Positions 42,664-50,878 of a DNA stretch of 64,000 nt are shown piece after piece (the stretch's first letter is position 1; each line of letters begins with the position of its first letter). Made by a program: the position numbers and the translations under genes. Source of the DNA: JACCYX01 sp964610045. GTDB taxonomy: Bacteria > Chloroflexota > Chloroflexia > Thermomicrobiales > UBA6265. The notes beneath the pieces were generated by a model. It ran no database searches. It saw only the letters and a list, made by a program, of their open reading frames with translations, and was not told the DNA's origin. Where the stretch lies: contig CAZSUN010000007.1 of assembly GCA_964610045.1 (NCBI GenBank), positions 9,834-73,833 of the forward strand, written 5' to 3'.

Positions 42664-44565
42664 TCAGTCGTCGATCGGCACGGCGTCAAGGATGTTGCGG
42701 GCTGCCTTCAGTCTGTCTTCGACATCCTGGTCGCTCAAAGTCGGCCGCACCGGCGCCGCAGGTTCCTCGACTGGCGGCTCGAACTCCGGGTCGCTCGCTG
42801 GTGCCGTCACCGCCATCGTAGGCTCGGCCTGCACGGGACGGTTGCTCCTGGCTGCACCCGATGTCGCCCGGATCTGGTCCGCTTCCTCGCGGCTCACGCA
42901 TGAGACCTGCACCTGAATCCCGGTCAGCCGCCCGATCACGCCCTCGATGACTTGCCGGACTTCGTCGGTATTCACCCGGTTCCGATGGAAGTCATACGGT
43001 GACACCAGCAGCACCTGTGAGCCCGAAACCCCTGCCGGATCGACTTGCTGCAGCAGGGCTTCGATCCGGCGGTTCAGCGCTTTCACATCGGCCCGGATTT
43101 GCGGCCAAAGGTCGGCGAGCTGTTCGACCGAAAGCCCGTCCGCGTTGCCGGTTGCGGCCGCCGCCGGCGGTCTCGCAGGTGGTGGCGTGGTCACGGGCGG
43201 GCGCGGTTCGTCTGTGGGTGCTGCCTCCTGTGGCCGCACTGGCCGCTCGCGTGGAACATCCGGTTCGGTCCGCGACCGTGGGGCCGGCGCCCCGCGTACC
43301 CTGTCCTTCAGCGAGACCCGGTTTGCCGCCGGTTCGACCGGGTCAGGTTCGCGCGGCGGTGCGGTGCGTTCAGGCCCTGTGTCACGAGGCGCCGGTGCAG
43401 TTGGTTGCCCGCGATTGGCGCCTTCGACGATCGCCAGTTCCAGCGGCAACTGCGGAATCGAGGAGCGCTTTGTCCGAGAGTCGAGTTCGGCCATCGGCGC
43501 GATCAATGCCGCCAGTTCCTGCAGCGAAAACCTGCTCGCCAGATCGCGGGCCGTTTCATCGGCGTCGCTCGTGCCACCGGCACGTTCCAGCAGGAGCAGC
43601 CTCAGGTACGTCAACAATTGGCGGCCGAGTTGCCGGATATCGTCTCCAGCTTCCACCGCCGCACTGATCTCACGCAGTCCGCTCGCCGGATCGCGCTCCG
43701 CCAGCGCCCGCGCCAGCGCCTCGACTCGCTCGTTCCTGCTCACACCGAGCACCGCCCGCACCGTCTGCGCCGAAATCGGCTGATCTCCGGTCGTCTCGGC
43801 GTCACGGTACATCGCGACCTGATCGAGCATGCCGAGGGCATCTCGCATGCTTCCTGTCGCCTGTCGGGCGATGACGGGCAGGGCGTCATCGTCGATCTCG
43901 ATCCCTTCGAGATCAGCCACCCGTCGGAGGGCCGGCAGCATCGCGTCCAGTCCGATCCGGCGAAAATCGAACCGCTGGCAACGCGAGACGATGGTCGACA
44001 GCAACTCCTCGGGATCCGTTGTCGCCAGCACGAACCGGGTGTGGGCTGGCGGCTCCTCCAGCGTTTTCAGGAAGGCGTTGGCGGCGGCTCCGGTGATCTG
44101 GTGCGCCTCGTCGATGATGTAGAACTTGGTTTTCAGTTGGGTCGGTGCGTATTTCACCCGCTCACGCAGGTCGCGGATGTCGTCGATACCCCGGTTGCTG
44201 GCGGCATCGATCTCGATCACGTCGATCGACGCGCCCTGATTGATGGCACGGCAGGCATCGCAGGCATTGCAGGGCCGGTTGTGCGGGTCCGGATCGAGGC
44301 AGTTCACGGCCTTGGCCAGAAGCCGGGCGGTGGTCGTTTTGCCCGTACCGCGAGGTCCGCAGAAGAGGTATGCGTGCGAGATGCGGTCCAGCGCGATCGC
44401 ATTGCGGAGCGTGTTGACGATGTGCTCCTGCCCTACCAGCTCATCGCTCGCGAACGACGTGGGCCGGTACTTGCGATATAGCGAATGCGTTGCCGCCGGT
44501 TGCGAAACCGGCGCGGCACTGGGCGTATCGAACGCCTGGAGATTGAAGAGCGAGGTGTCAGTCAT
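42664..44565 (-). CDS. dnaX: DNA polymerase III subunit gamma/tau
   Basis: A 633-residue clamp-loader ATPase. SLYRKYRPTSFASDELVGQE leads to Walker A CGPRGTGKTTTARLLAKA and a zinc module with CNACDAC. IDEAHQITGAAANAFLKTLE and VLATTDPEELLSTIVSRC (sensor and arginine-finger region, SRC motif) follow. Domain III contains LEGIEIDDDALPVIARQATGS. The C-terminal 250 residues are Pro/Arg/Glu-rich, then a small folded part (LSVEQLADLWPQIRADVKAL) as in tau tails. The start ATG 44563-44565 has no strong ribosome-binding site; earlier in-frame starts are unconserved. recR and ybaB are not next to it. Confidence 0.95.
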   Translation of the reverse strand: MTDTSLFNLQAFDTPSAAPVSQPAATHSLYRKYRPTSFASDELVGQEHIVNTLRNAIALDRISHAYLFCGPRGTGKTTTARLLAKAVNCLDPDPHNRPCNACDACRAINQGASIDVIEIDAASNRGIDDIRDLRERVKYAPTQLKTKFYIIDEAHQITGAAANAFLKTLEEPPAHTRFVLATTDPEELLSTIVSRCQRFDFRRIGLDAMLPALRRVADLEGIEIDDDALPVIARQATGSMRDALGMLDQVAMYRDAETTGDQPISAQTVRAVLGVSRNERVEALARALAERDPASGLREISAAVEAGDDIRQLGRQLLTYLRLLLLERAGGTSDADETARDLASRFSLQELAALIAPMAELDSRTKRSSIPQLPLELAIVEGANRGQPTAPAPRDTGPERTAPPREPDPVEPAANRVSLKDRVRGAPAPRSRTEPDVPRERPVRPQEAAPTDEPRPPVTTPPPARPPAAAATGNADGLSVEQLADLWPQIRADVKALNRRIEALLQQVDPAGVSGSQVLLVSPYDFHRNRVNTDEVRQVIEGVIGRLTGIQVQVSCVSREEADQIRATSGAARSNRPVQAEPTMAVTAPASDPEFEPPVEEPAAPVRPTLSDQDVEDRLKAARNILDAVPIDD

Positions 44566-44761
44566 CTGCGCATTGGCCCATTGCGAGGTTGGTGGCTGCA
44601 AGGAACGGAATGTCCCGGCAGAGATGACGGCGGTCCCTCCCTGCCAGCATGAAGGTGCAATGATAGTGTGGATCGCCACGGTGCCGTACGGACACCTGGT
44701 TGAACACGGCTGTCTGGCAGTATATCGGGCGAACGGATGTTCGCCAACAGGAGTTGCCAGG

Positions 44762-45601
44762 GTGGGTACCCTGTTCGTGGTCGCCACACCGATCGGGAAT
44801 CTGCGGGACATGACCCCCCGCGCGGTCGAGATCTTGCAGTCTGTTACGCTGATCGCCGCCGAGGATACTCGTCACACCGGCAGGTTGCTGAAGGCCTTCG
44901 AGATCGCAACCCCCATGGTGAGCTATCACCACCACAACCGGACTCAGCGCTCAGCGCAGCTCATGGATCATCTGCAATCCGGCGATGTCGCCCTGGTCAG
45001 CGATGCCGGCACCCCTGCGGTCGCGGACCCGGGCCACGACCTGGTCGCGGACGCCGTCGCGGCGGGTCACACCGTCGTCCCAATTCCCGGTGCGTCCTCG
45101 CTGGTGGCGGCCCTTAGCGCCTCGGGACTGGTGCCTGGACCATTCGTGTTTGCCGGATTCCTGCCCCGAGGTGGGGCAGAGCGGCAGGAAGTGCTTGGCC
45201 GGGCACTGACCACCGGCTGGCCGCTGGTGCTGTTCGAGTCGCCCCTCCGCTTGGCGGAAACCTTGCAAGAGATCGAGAGCGTCGCACCGGGGCGCAGTGG
45301 CGTTGTGGCGCGCGAACTCACGAAGCTGCACGAGGAATTCCTGCGTGGGGCCGTGGCGGACCTCGCGGCGAGGTACTTGGATGCACCGCCTCGCGGCGAA
45401 GTGGTCCTCGTCGTCGGCGAAGCGCCCCTGGAGGCGTTGGCGGGCCTGGAACACCACGAGCGGATCGCCCGGTCCGTGCTCGCGCGTGGTGTCAAACCCA
45501 GCCGGGCCGCCCGCGAAATCGCCGCCATCCTCGGCATCGACAGCGCCGAGGCCTACGACCTCGTCCAGCGCATCAACCGCGAATCTTCTAGTTCGACATA
45601 A
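44762..45601 (+). CDS. rsmI: 16S rRNA (cytidine-1402-2'-O)-methyltransferase
   Basis: A 279-residue tetrapyrrole-methylase-fold enzyme that methylates C1402 of 16S rRNA. TLFVVATPIGNLRDMTPRA at the start, AAEDTRHTGRLL, VSDAGTPAVADPG and FAGFLPR are all diagnostic, with a C-terminal helical cap (LARGVKPSRAAREIAAIL). GTG 44762 has AGGAG 8 bases ahead. Divergent from dnaX with about 200 bases between. Confidence 0.95.
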   Translation: MGTLFVVATPIGNLRDMTPRAVEILQSVTLIAAEDTRHTGRLLKAFEIATPMVSYHHHNRTQRSAQLMDHLQSGDVALVSDAGTPAVADPGHDLVADAVAAGHTVVPIPGASSLVAALSASGLVPGPFVFAGFLPRGGAERQEVLGRALTTGWPLVLFESPLRLAETLQEIESVAPGRSGVVARELTKLHEEFLRGAVADLAARYLDAPPRGEVVLVVGEAPLEALAGLEHHERIARSVLARGVKPSRAAREIAAILGIDSAEAYDLVQRINRESSSST

Positions 45602-45653
45602 CATTCAGATTGTGGGTGAGCTGAGTCGAACGGAGGATGAGTGGGCACCCGCT

Positions 45654-45714
45654 CGGTCGTTTGTAGGGCCGACCAGCGAGCGTCAGCGAGCGTGTGTCGG
45701 CCCGTCTTTCGGGG
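45654..45714 (+). repeat. Palindromic intergenic element, copy 7 (long form)
   Basis: GGGCCGAC (45666-45673) and GTCGGCCC (45696-45703) enclose CAGCGAGCGTCAGCGAGCG (19 bases, itself containing the direct repeat AGCGAGCG). CGGTCGTTTGTA precedes and GTCTTTCGGGG follows. The whole 61 bases match the reverse complement of 52400-52461 with about five differences. Confidence 0.75.
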
Positions 45715-45817
45715 TGCATGTACGTCGCGCAGAGACGGTTCCACTTCCCGGGTCTGGTTCAGGGGCGGACAGGGGACGTCCAGCGACCGTGTGACGGCCC
45801 ATACCCCACACGCCACC

Positions 45818-46432
45818 TCACACCGGATCCGACACCTTGGCCACAAGCGGTTGGTTCGCCGGATCGTTGACGATATTCATCGCCTCGATGATCCCGCGGT
45901 CGGCCCACAGCTCGACGTCACCAGCCGCTGCCGCCACGACTCGCTCAAGTTCGGCCTCTTCGTCTTTCGAGAACTTCGAGAGCACGTGTGAGATCGTCGA
46001 GGAACGCGGTCGTCCGATCCCAACCCGGAGTCGTGGTATCTCTTGCGTTCCCATCACCTGGAAGATCGACTTCAGGCCATTGTGACCTCCGGCGCTTCCT
46101 TTTGGCCGCAACCGGATCTCCCCGAACGGAATGTCCAGGTCATCCACGACGATCAACACCTGGCTCAGTGGCGCTTTGTACCATTGCACCACCTCCCGTA
46201 CCGCGATCCCGCTGTCGTTCATGTACGTCTGTGGCTGCACGAGGATGAATCGTCCGTTTCCACGTCGCGCCTCGGACAACTCCGACTTGAATCGAGACCG
46301 CGATTCCGGCGCGCTCAGCCGGCGCGCGAGGTGGTCGACCACGAAGAATCCGATGTTGTGACGCGTCTCCGCATATTTGCGGCCCGGATTGCCGAGACCG
46401 ATCACGATGCGGGTAGTGGAGTCGGCGGGCAT
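45818..46432 (-). CDS. pth: Peptidyl-tRNA hydrolase
   Basis: A 204-residue esterase that frees tRNA from dropped-off peptidyl-tRNA. RIVIGLGNPGRKYAETRHNIGF contains the catalytic His (H25) and the conserved Asn in GNPG (that string is shown here by GLGNPG and RHNIGF). LVQPQTYMNDSG, VVDDLDIPFGEIRLR and GSAGGHNGLKSI are complete. Start ATG 46430-46432 is placed where homology begins; an ATG 24 codons upstream (46502-46504) is possible but adds unconserved sequence. Divergent from tatA. Confidence 0.95.
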   Translation of the reverse strand: MPADSTTRIVIGLGNPGRKYAETRHNIGFFVVDHLARRLSAPESRSRFKSELSEARRGNGRFILVQPQTYMNDSGIAVREVVQWYKAPLSQVLIVVDDLDIPFGEIRLRPKGSAGGHNGLKSIFQVMGTQEIPRLRVGIGRPRSSTISHVLSKFSKDEEAELERVVAAAAGDVELWADRGIIEAMNIVNDPANQPLVAKVSDPV

Positions 46433-46682
46433 GTCCTGGGTGTCCTCGGGCAGGTTCGGGTCCCGGTCGCTGTTGCGGGCGAACAGGGATCTGAGTCGTC
46501 GCATGGTGGGTGTCCTGGCCGTCCGGGTTGGGGCATCGCATTCGATGCATCCACGGATGGCGTGGGTAGCCGTATACTTTCGGGAACATTGTGCCACGGT
46601 GGCCGTGGTGATCGCGATGAGTGAGGTTCTGGCCGCCACGGATCTTTGCCGTCGTTGAGGTGAGGTACCAGGTGAGCGCCAC

Positions 46683-47411
46683 ATGAACATCATGGGAATC
46701 GGTCCGCAGGAGATGATGGTGATCGCCGTCATCGGTCTCCTTGTGTTCGGACCAGGGAAATTGCCGGAAGTGATGGGACAGGCCGGGAAGCTCTATCGCG
46801 ACTTCCGTCGCATGTCCGCGGAACTCTCGGGCGAGTTCGAGAAGACCATCGCCGAAGCGCGCGATGCCACCGCTGGACTCACCAGCGAACTCGGCTCCAT
46901 GTCCAAGGAAGTCAGTTCCGTCACCAACAGTGTGAAGAAGGATCTCGGGATCAAGAACTCGACCTCCAAGGGGAAGACCACCACCGGCACGAAGTCCACC
47001 ACGGCGTCGAAATCGACCACCGCTGGCAAGTCGAGTGGTTCGGCAACCTCGACCTCGAAGGTCGGTGCCAAGGGAACGACCTCCACCACCACCAGTGCCT
47101 CCTCGAAGGCGACGACCGCCCCCGTGACCACGGCCACCACCGCGAAGAAGACGGTACCCGTCGCAAGTCGCGAGGACCCGGATGCCGACGTCTCGCTGTT
47201 CGAACCGACTCCGATCACCCGCTCGAAGCGGTCGCGCCAGGCAGTTCCCTCCGTCATCGACGATCCGACTCCTCGTTCAGCGACGGTCGCGACATCCAGC
47301 ACGCGAGTGACTGACGACGGTTTGGTCGCGATCGAACCGGCCGGTGACGATGCGCTGAACCGCGCCCGCCAGCGCCGCCGCAACGCCGGGTACGCCCGGA
47401 CATCCGCCTGA
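46683..47411 (+). CDS. Sec-independent translocase protein TatA/TatB with long polar tail
   Basis: A 242-residue protein. It begins with the short TatA/B membrane helix and the FGPGKLPEVMGQAGK hinge at about residues 22-36, followed by an amphipathic helix (LYRDFRRMSAELSGEFEKT). The remaining 170 residues are far longer than the usual TatA tail and are low-complexity Ser/Thr/Lys (TTTGTKSTTASKSTT, STSKVGAKGTTSTTT) then basic. It would form part of the Tat pore that exports folded proteins such as the RR-signal protein at 5671. TatC is not in the window. A TATACT box lies at 46573-46578. Confidence 0.88.
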   Translation: MNIMGIGPQEMMVIAVIGLLVFGPGKLPEVMGQAGKLYRDFRRMSAELSGEFEKTIAEARDATAGLTSELGSMSKEVSSVTNSVKKDLGIKNSTSKGKTTTGTKSTTASKSTTAGKSSGSATSTSKVGAKGTTSTTTSASSKATTAPVTTATTAKKTVPVASREDPDADVSLFEPTPITRSKRSRQAVPSVIDDPTPRSATVATSSTRVTDDGLVAIEPAGDDALNRARQRRRNAGYARTSA

Positions 47412-47440
47412 GACGCGGTTCGTATGTCAGGCGACGGTCC

Positions 47441-47470
47441 TGTAGGGCTGCCGAGCTTGTCTCGGCCCCG
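47441..47470. repeat. Palindromic intergenic element, copy 8
   Basis: TGTAGGGCTGCCGAG and CTCGGCCCCG are arms around CTTGT. Same core as the copy in the upp leader. It lies in the tatA-tgt spacer. Confidence 0.5.
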
Positions 47471-47551
47471 AGTCGTGAACGGGTGGCGACTGGCTTGTTA
47501 GTCCAGAACCACGAGCATACGACCGCTACCGGAATGAGCCATCGGATTCGC

Positions 47552-48805
47552 ATGACATCGTTCGCAACCCACGCTCCAGCACCGCTCGAATCCGTGGGGC
47601 CGGAACCCGGCGCTTCCACGCCCGGCGTTCCGTTCAGGTTCGATCTGCTCGGCGAAGATCCGGTGACCCTGGCCCGTCGCGGGCGCATCACCAGCTCCCG
47701 TGGTGAGATCGAAACGCCGGTCTTCATGCCGGTCGGCACCCAGGCGACCGTCAAGACGCTCGATCCGGTTGAAGTCCGCGCCACCGGCGCCCGCATCATC
47801 CTGGCCAACACGTACCACCTGATGCTGCGGCCCGGTGTCGACCTCATTCGCGAAGCTGGTGGGCTTCACGCCTTCATGGGATGGCATGGACCGATCCTCA
47901 CCGACAGCGGCGGCTTCCAGGTTTTCAGCCTGGCCGCCCATGCCCGGGTGAAGGAGGATGGTGTCACCTTCTCCTCCCACATCGACGGATCCCGGTGGAC
48001 GATGACCCCCGAATCGGTCGTGGCCCTCCAGCTTGGTTACGGCTCGGACATCATGATGCAGTTGGATCATGTGTTGGGCCTCCCGGCCGAGCGCAGCGCG
48101 ATCCAGGATGCCACCGAGCGCAGCGCGCGCTGGCTGGATCGCGCGGTGACCGCCTATGGTGACCAGGGAGGTCCCGGCAGCCGGTCCGTGCTGTTCGGCA
48201 TCCAGCAGGGTGGCATGGATGCCGACCTGCGCATCTGGAGCGCGCGCAAGGTGGCGGATTCCGATGTCGCGGGATGCGCGGTCGGGGGACTCAGCGTCGG
48301 CGAGCCGAAACCAGTGATGGCCGAGATGCTCGAAATCTCCACCCCCCACCTGCCGCGTCTGAAGCCGCGCTACCTGATGGGTGTCGGCTCGCCGGAGGAC
48401 CTCTGGCATGGCGTCGCTCGCGGCATCGACATGTTTGACTGCGTGTTGCCGACGCGTGCCGCCCGGAACGGCGCCCTCTACACCCCTGACGGCCGCATCT
48501 CGATTGCCAGCGCCCGTTTCCGGCACCAGCACACTCCCGTCGACGAGACGTGCGATTGCGACGCCTGTTCCCGATTCACCGCCGCCTACATTCACCACCT
48601 GTTCCGGGCGCGCGAGGTGTTTGGATTGCGCCTCGCATCCATCCACAACCTGCGGTTCCTGGCCCGGCAAATGGAAGCGATCCGGACCGCGCTCGACACC
48701 GGCAGCTTCGCTGCGGCCCTTGCCGAATTCGATCTTCGCTACCAGCCTGTCGCCTCCCGCGGCCGTGCTGCCATGCCGGACGGTCTTTCCGGAGGTGCCG
48801 CATGA
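47552..48805 (+). CDS. tgt: Queuine/preQ1 tRNA-ribosyltransferase (Tgt)
   Basis: A TIM-barrel enzyme of about 417 residues that swaps guanine-34 for preQ1 in tRNAs with GUN anticodons. It has PVFMPVGTQATVKTLDP, ILANTYHLMLRPG, LTDSGGFQVFSLA with the catalytic Asp, and FGIQQGGMDADLR. The nucleophile region is DMFDCVLPTRAARNG, and the zinc site is CDCDACSRF with HH about 10 residues later. The extra N-terminal 30 residues (Ala/Pro-rich) are unconserved. ATG 47552 or 47534 could be the start; neither has a strong site. First gene of a coupled five-gene run. No queC-F genes or preQ1 riboswitch were seen. Confidence 0.94.
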   Translation: MTSFATHAPAPLESVGPEPGASTPGVPFRFDLLGEDPVTLARRGRITSSRGEIETPVFMPVGTQATVKTLDPVEVRATGARIILANTYHLMLRPGVDLIREAGGLHAFMGWHGPILTDSGGFQVFSLAAHARVKEDGVTFSSHIDGSRWTMTPESVVALQLGYGSDIMMQLDHVLGLPAERSAIQDATERSARWLDRAVTAYGDQGGPGSRSVLFGIQQGGMDADLRIWSARKVADSDVAGCAVGGLSVGEPKPVMAEMLEISTPHLPRLKPRYLMGVGSPEDLWHGVARGIDMFDCVLPTRAARNGALYTPDGRISIASARFRHQHTPVDETCDCDACSRFTAAYIHHLFRAREVFGLRLASIHNLRFLARQMEAIRTALDTGSFAAALAEFDLRYQPVASRGRAAMPDGLSGGAA

Positions 48806-49368
48806 GCGCCCCTCGGTATAAACGCCCGCCATGGAGTGAACCGATCCTCGAAGAGCGCGATGGCGACGGCTGGTACCAGCCGGAATTCGACCCACAGTCG
48901 GAAGGCGCGGTCGCGGTCGGCATCGATATCATCGAAATCGCCCGCATCGAGCGGACGTACCGCGATTTCGGCGAGCGCTTCCTCAATCGCGTGTACACGG
49001 AACGCGAGCGCGAGCGATACCGGGGCCGCGTCAACGAGCTTGCGGCCCGGTTCGCAGCCAAGGAGGCCACCTCGAAGGCGCTCGGCACCGGCATCGTTGG
49101 TATCCGATGGCGCGAGATGGAGGTGCTGCCGAACCGGCGCGGCAAACCAGTCCTGATCCTGCACGGGCAGGCTGCCGAGCGAGCTCGCTTGCTCGGGCTC
49201 ACCGACTTCAGCGTCTCGCTGACCCATTCCCGCACCGATGCGATGGCGTTCGTGGTGGCGGTCAACCGGAACCTGGCGCACCCGGTCAGCGGTGCAGTTG
49301 CCACCAATCTTGACATCGGCGGGCTTCCCGCCACCAACGGCCAGGGAGGCCAACAGGCGAATGAGTGA
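48802..49368 (+). CDS. acpS: Holo-[acyl-carrier-protein] synthase, N-terminally extended
   Basis: A 188-residue phosphopantetheinyl transferase that activates acyl carrier protein. AVGIDIIEIARIE holds the Mg-binding aspartate (D42), ARFAAKEATSKALG the glutamate, and SLTHSRTDAMAFVV the C-terminal strand. Normal AcpS is about 120-130 residues. Here about 35 residues precede the conserved part (rich in Glu/Pro/Trp) and about 25 follow. GGAGG precedes ATG 48802, which overlaps the tgt stop by 4 bases, so the extension is likely real. Confidence 0.92.
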   Translation: MSAPRYKRPPWSEPILEERDGDGWYQPEFDPQSEGAVAVGIDIIEIARIERTYRDFGERFLNRVYTERERERYRGRVNELAARFAAKEATSKALGTGIVGIRWREMEVLPNRRGKPVLILHGQAAERARLLGLTDFSVSLTHSRTDAMAFVVAVNRNLAHPVSGAVATNLDIGGLPATNGQGGQQANE

Positions 49369-50344
49369 CATCACCCCCCGGATCATCGATGAGTCACTGG
49401 CTCGAGCAGTTCTTCCCACCCGGCCGAACGACGCCCACAAATGGGGCGTCGGGGGCGTGGTGGTGGTTGCGGGCTCACCCGCCTACCCGGGAGCCGCCTT
49501 GCTGGCGAGTCGTGCCGCGGGCCGCGCCGGAGCCGGTATCGTGGTGCTGGCGACGAGCCGGAGCGTGATCGCTTCGGTGACGGGCGCCATTCCTGAAGTT
49601 GCCTTTGTGCCGTTGCCGGAAACGGAATCGTCCAGCGGTGCTCGCCGCGCTGCCGAATTGATCCGCGAGAAGGCAGAACGGGCGAAGTCGATCGTGATCG
49701 GCCCCGGTCTTGGCGATGACGATGCCGCGCACAACCTGCTCGGTGCATTGTTCGGCTACGGAGCCCGTGCCCAGGCTGCCCGGTCGCCAATGGGCTTCGG
49801 GGCTGCCCAGTCCAGCCCGGAACCCGACGTGGCCGCTGGCGGTTCGATCCTCAACGGCGCTGGCATCCCGATCGTGATCGACGCCGACGCCCTTGGCTGG
49901 CTCGCGAAGCAACCCGCCTGGTGGGAGCATGTTCCAGCCAACCGCCTGGTCCTGACCCCGCATCCGGGCGAAATGAGTTGCCTGCTCGATCGACCGGTCG
50001 ACGAGATCACCGCGGATCCGGCACGTATCGCCCGGGAGGCGGCTGCGACATGGAAGCAGGTCGTCGTTCTCAAGGGCGAGCGCACCGTGGTGACCGATGG
50101 CGAGCAGGTGCTCATCGCCGCGGAACCATGTCCTGCCCTCGCCACCGCCGGCAGCGGCGACATTCTCTCCGGCACTATCGCGGCGCTTCTGGCCCAGACG
50201 GGCGACCCCATCGGTGCCGCGGCGCTCGCCGTCTACGCCGGACCACAGGCCGCCAACGCAGTCGCGGCCCGGTTCGGCGTACAGGGCGTCATCGCTACCG
50301 ACCTGCCGGACGCCATCGCTGCGGAATTTGCACGCCTGGCCTGA
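49361..50344 (+). CDS. nnrD: ADP-dependent NAD(P)H-hydrate dehydratase
   Basis: A 327-residue YjeF C-terminal-type enzyme that repairs damaged NADHX/NADPHX. HKWGVGGVVVVAGSPAYPGA and SIVIGPGLGDDD lead to VIDADALGWLA, LTPHPGEMSCLL and LATAGSGDILSGTIAALL with the catalytic Asp in GSGD. The N-terminal epimerase domain often fused to it is absent here, so NnrE must be elsewhere or missing. The region around residues 128-165 carries an insert rich in Ala/Gly/Pro. It overlaps acpS by 8 bases. Confidence 0.93.
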   Translation: MSDITPRIIDESLARAVLPTRPNDAHKWGVGGVVVVAGSPAYPGAALLASRAAGRAGAGIVVLATSRSVIASVTGAIPEVAFVPLPETESSSGARRAAELIREKAERAKSIVIGPGLGDDDAAHNLLGALFGYGARAQAARSPMGFGAAQSSPEPDVAAGGSILNGAGIPIVIDADALGWLAKQPAWWEHVPANRLVLTPHPGEMSCLLDRPVDEITADPARIAREAAATWKQVVVLKGERTVVTDGEQVLIAAEPCPALATAGSGDILSGTIAALLAQTGDPIGAAALAVYAGPQAANAVAARFGVQGVIATDLPDAIAAEFARLA

Positions 50345-50374
50345 TGTCGCAACGCACCTGACAGGGAGAGAAAC

Positions 50375-50878
50375 ATGAACGAACATGAAGCTACCGTCAA
50401 CGAGGACCAGGTGAACCCCCTCGTCACCCGGATCATGCGGTTCGGTGTCCCCACCGTCTCGCCGGAGGCCTCGATCGGCGAAACCGCCCGCATCCTGGTC
50501 GATCACCAGGTCCCCGGAGTGGCCGTGGTCGAGAACGGAAAACTGATCGGCATCATCACCGAAGCCGACCTGATCACCCGCGAGGCCGAGGTCGATGTCC
50601 CGACCCCGGTACCATTTCTCGACGCCATTTTCATGGCCGACGCCGGTCCAGATTTCGACGACGAGATGCGTAAGGTATTAGCGGTCAATGCCCGCCAGTT
50701 GATGACCTCACCGGTGATCAGCATCCGCGACAGCGCCACTCTCACCGAGGTTGCCACCCTCATGGTCGATCGCCGGATCAATCCGGTCCCGGTGCTGGAC
50801 GATGACATGCAGGTGGTCGGCATGGTCTCGCGTTCCGACCTCGTGAAGATCATCTCGGTCCTGGAAAACCAGGGATGA
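50375..50878 (+). CDS. CBS-domain pair protein
   Basis: A 167-residue protein consisting of two CBS motifs (TRIMRFGVPTVSPEASIGET with GVAVVENGKLIGIITEADL; RQLMTSPVISIRDSATLTEV with PVLDDDMQVVGMVSRSDL). Between them is an insert of about 30 residues (VPTPVPFLDAIFMADAGPDF) seen in 'CBS pair' regulators that bind adenine nucleotides. It has no catalytic domain. Its stop overlaps the alr start by 4 bases, so it is co-translated with alanine racemase. Confidence 0.88.
   Translation: MNEHEATVNEDQVNPLVTRIMRFGVPTVSPEASIGETARILVDHQVPGVAVVENGKLIGIITEADLITREAEVDVPTPVPFLDAIFMADAGPDFDDEMRKVLAVNARQLMTSPVISIRDSATLTEVATLMVDRRINPVPVLDDDMQVVGMVSRSDLVKIISVLENQG

Noticed and set aside
43045..44481. A 478-codon plus-strand frame
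   Set aside because: Antisense to dnaX, whose motifs are all present; composition is typical of a shadow.
45602..45817. Possible CRISPR-like or riboswitch structure in the rsmI-pth spacer
   Set aside because: There is one palindromic element only, with no regular repeat-spacer units and no conserved riboswitch core that I can recognise.
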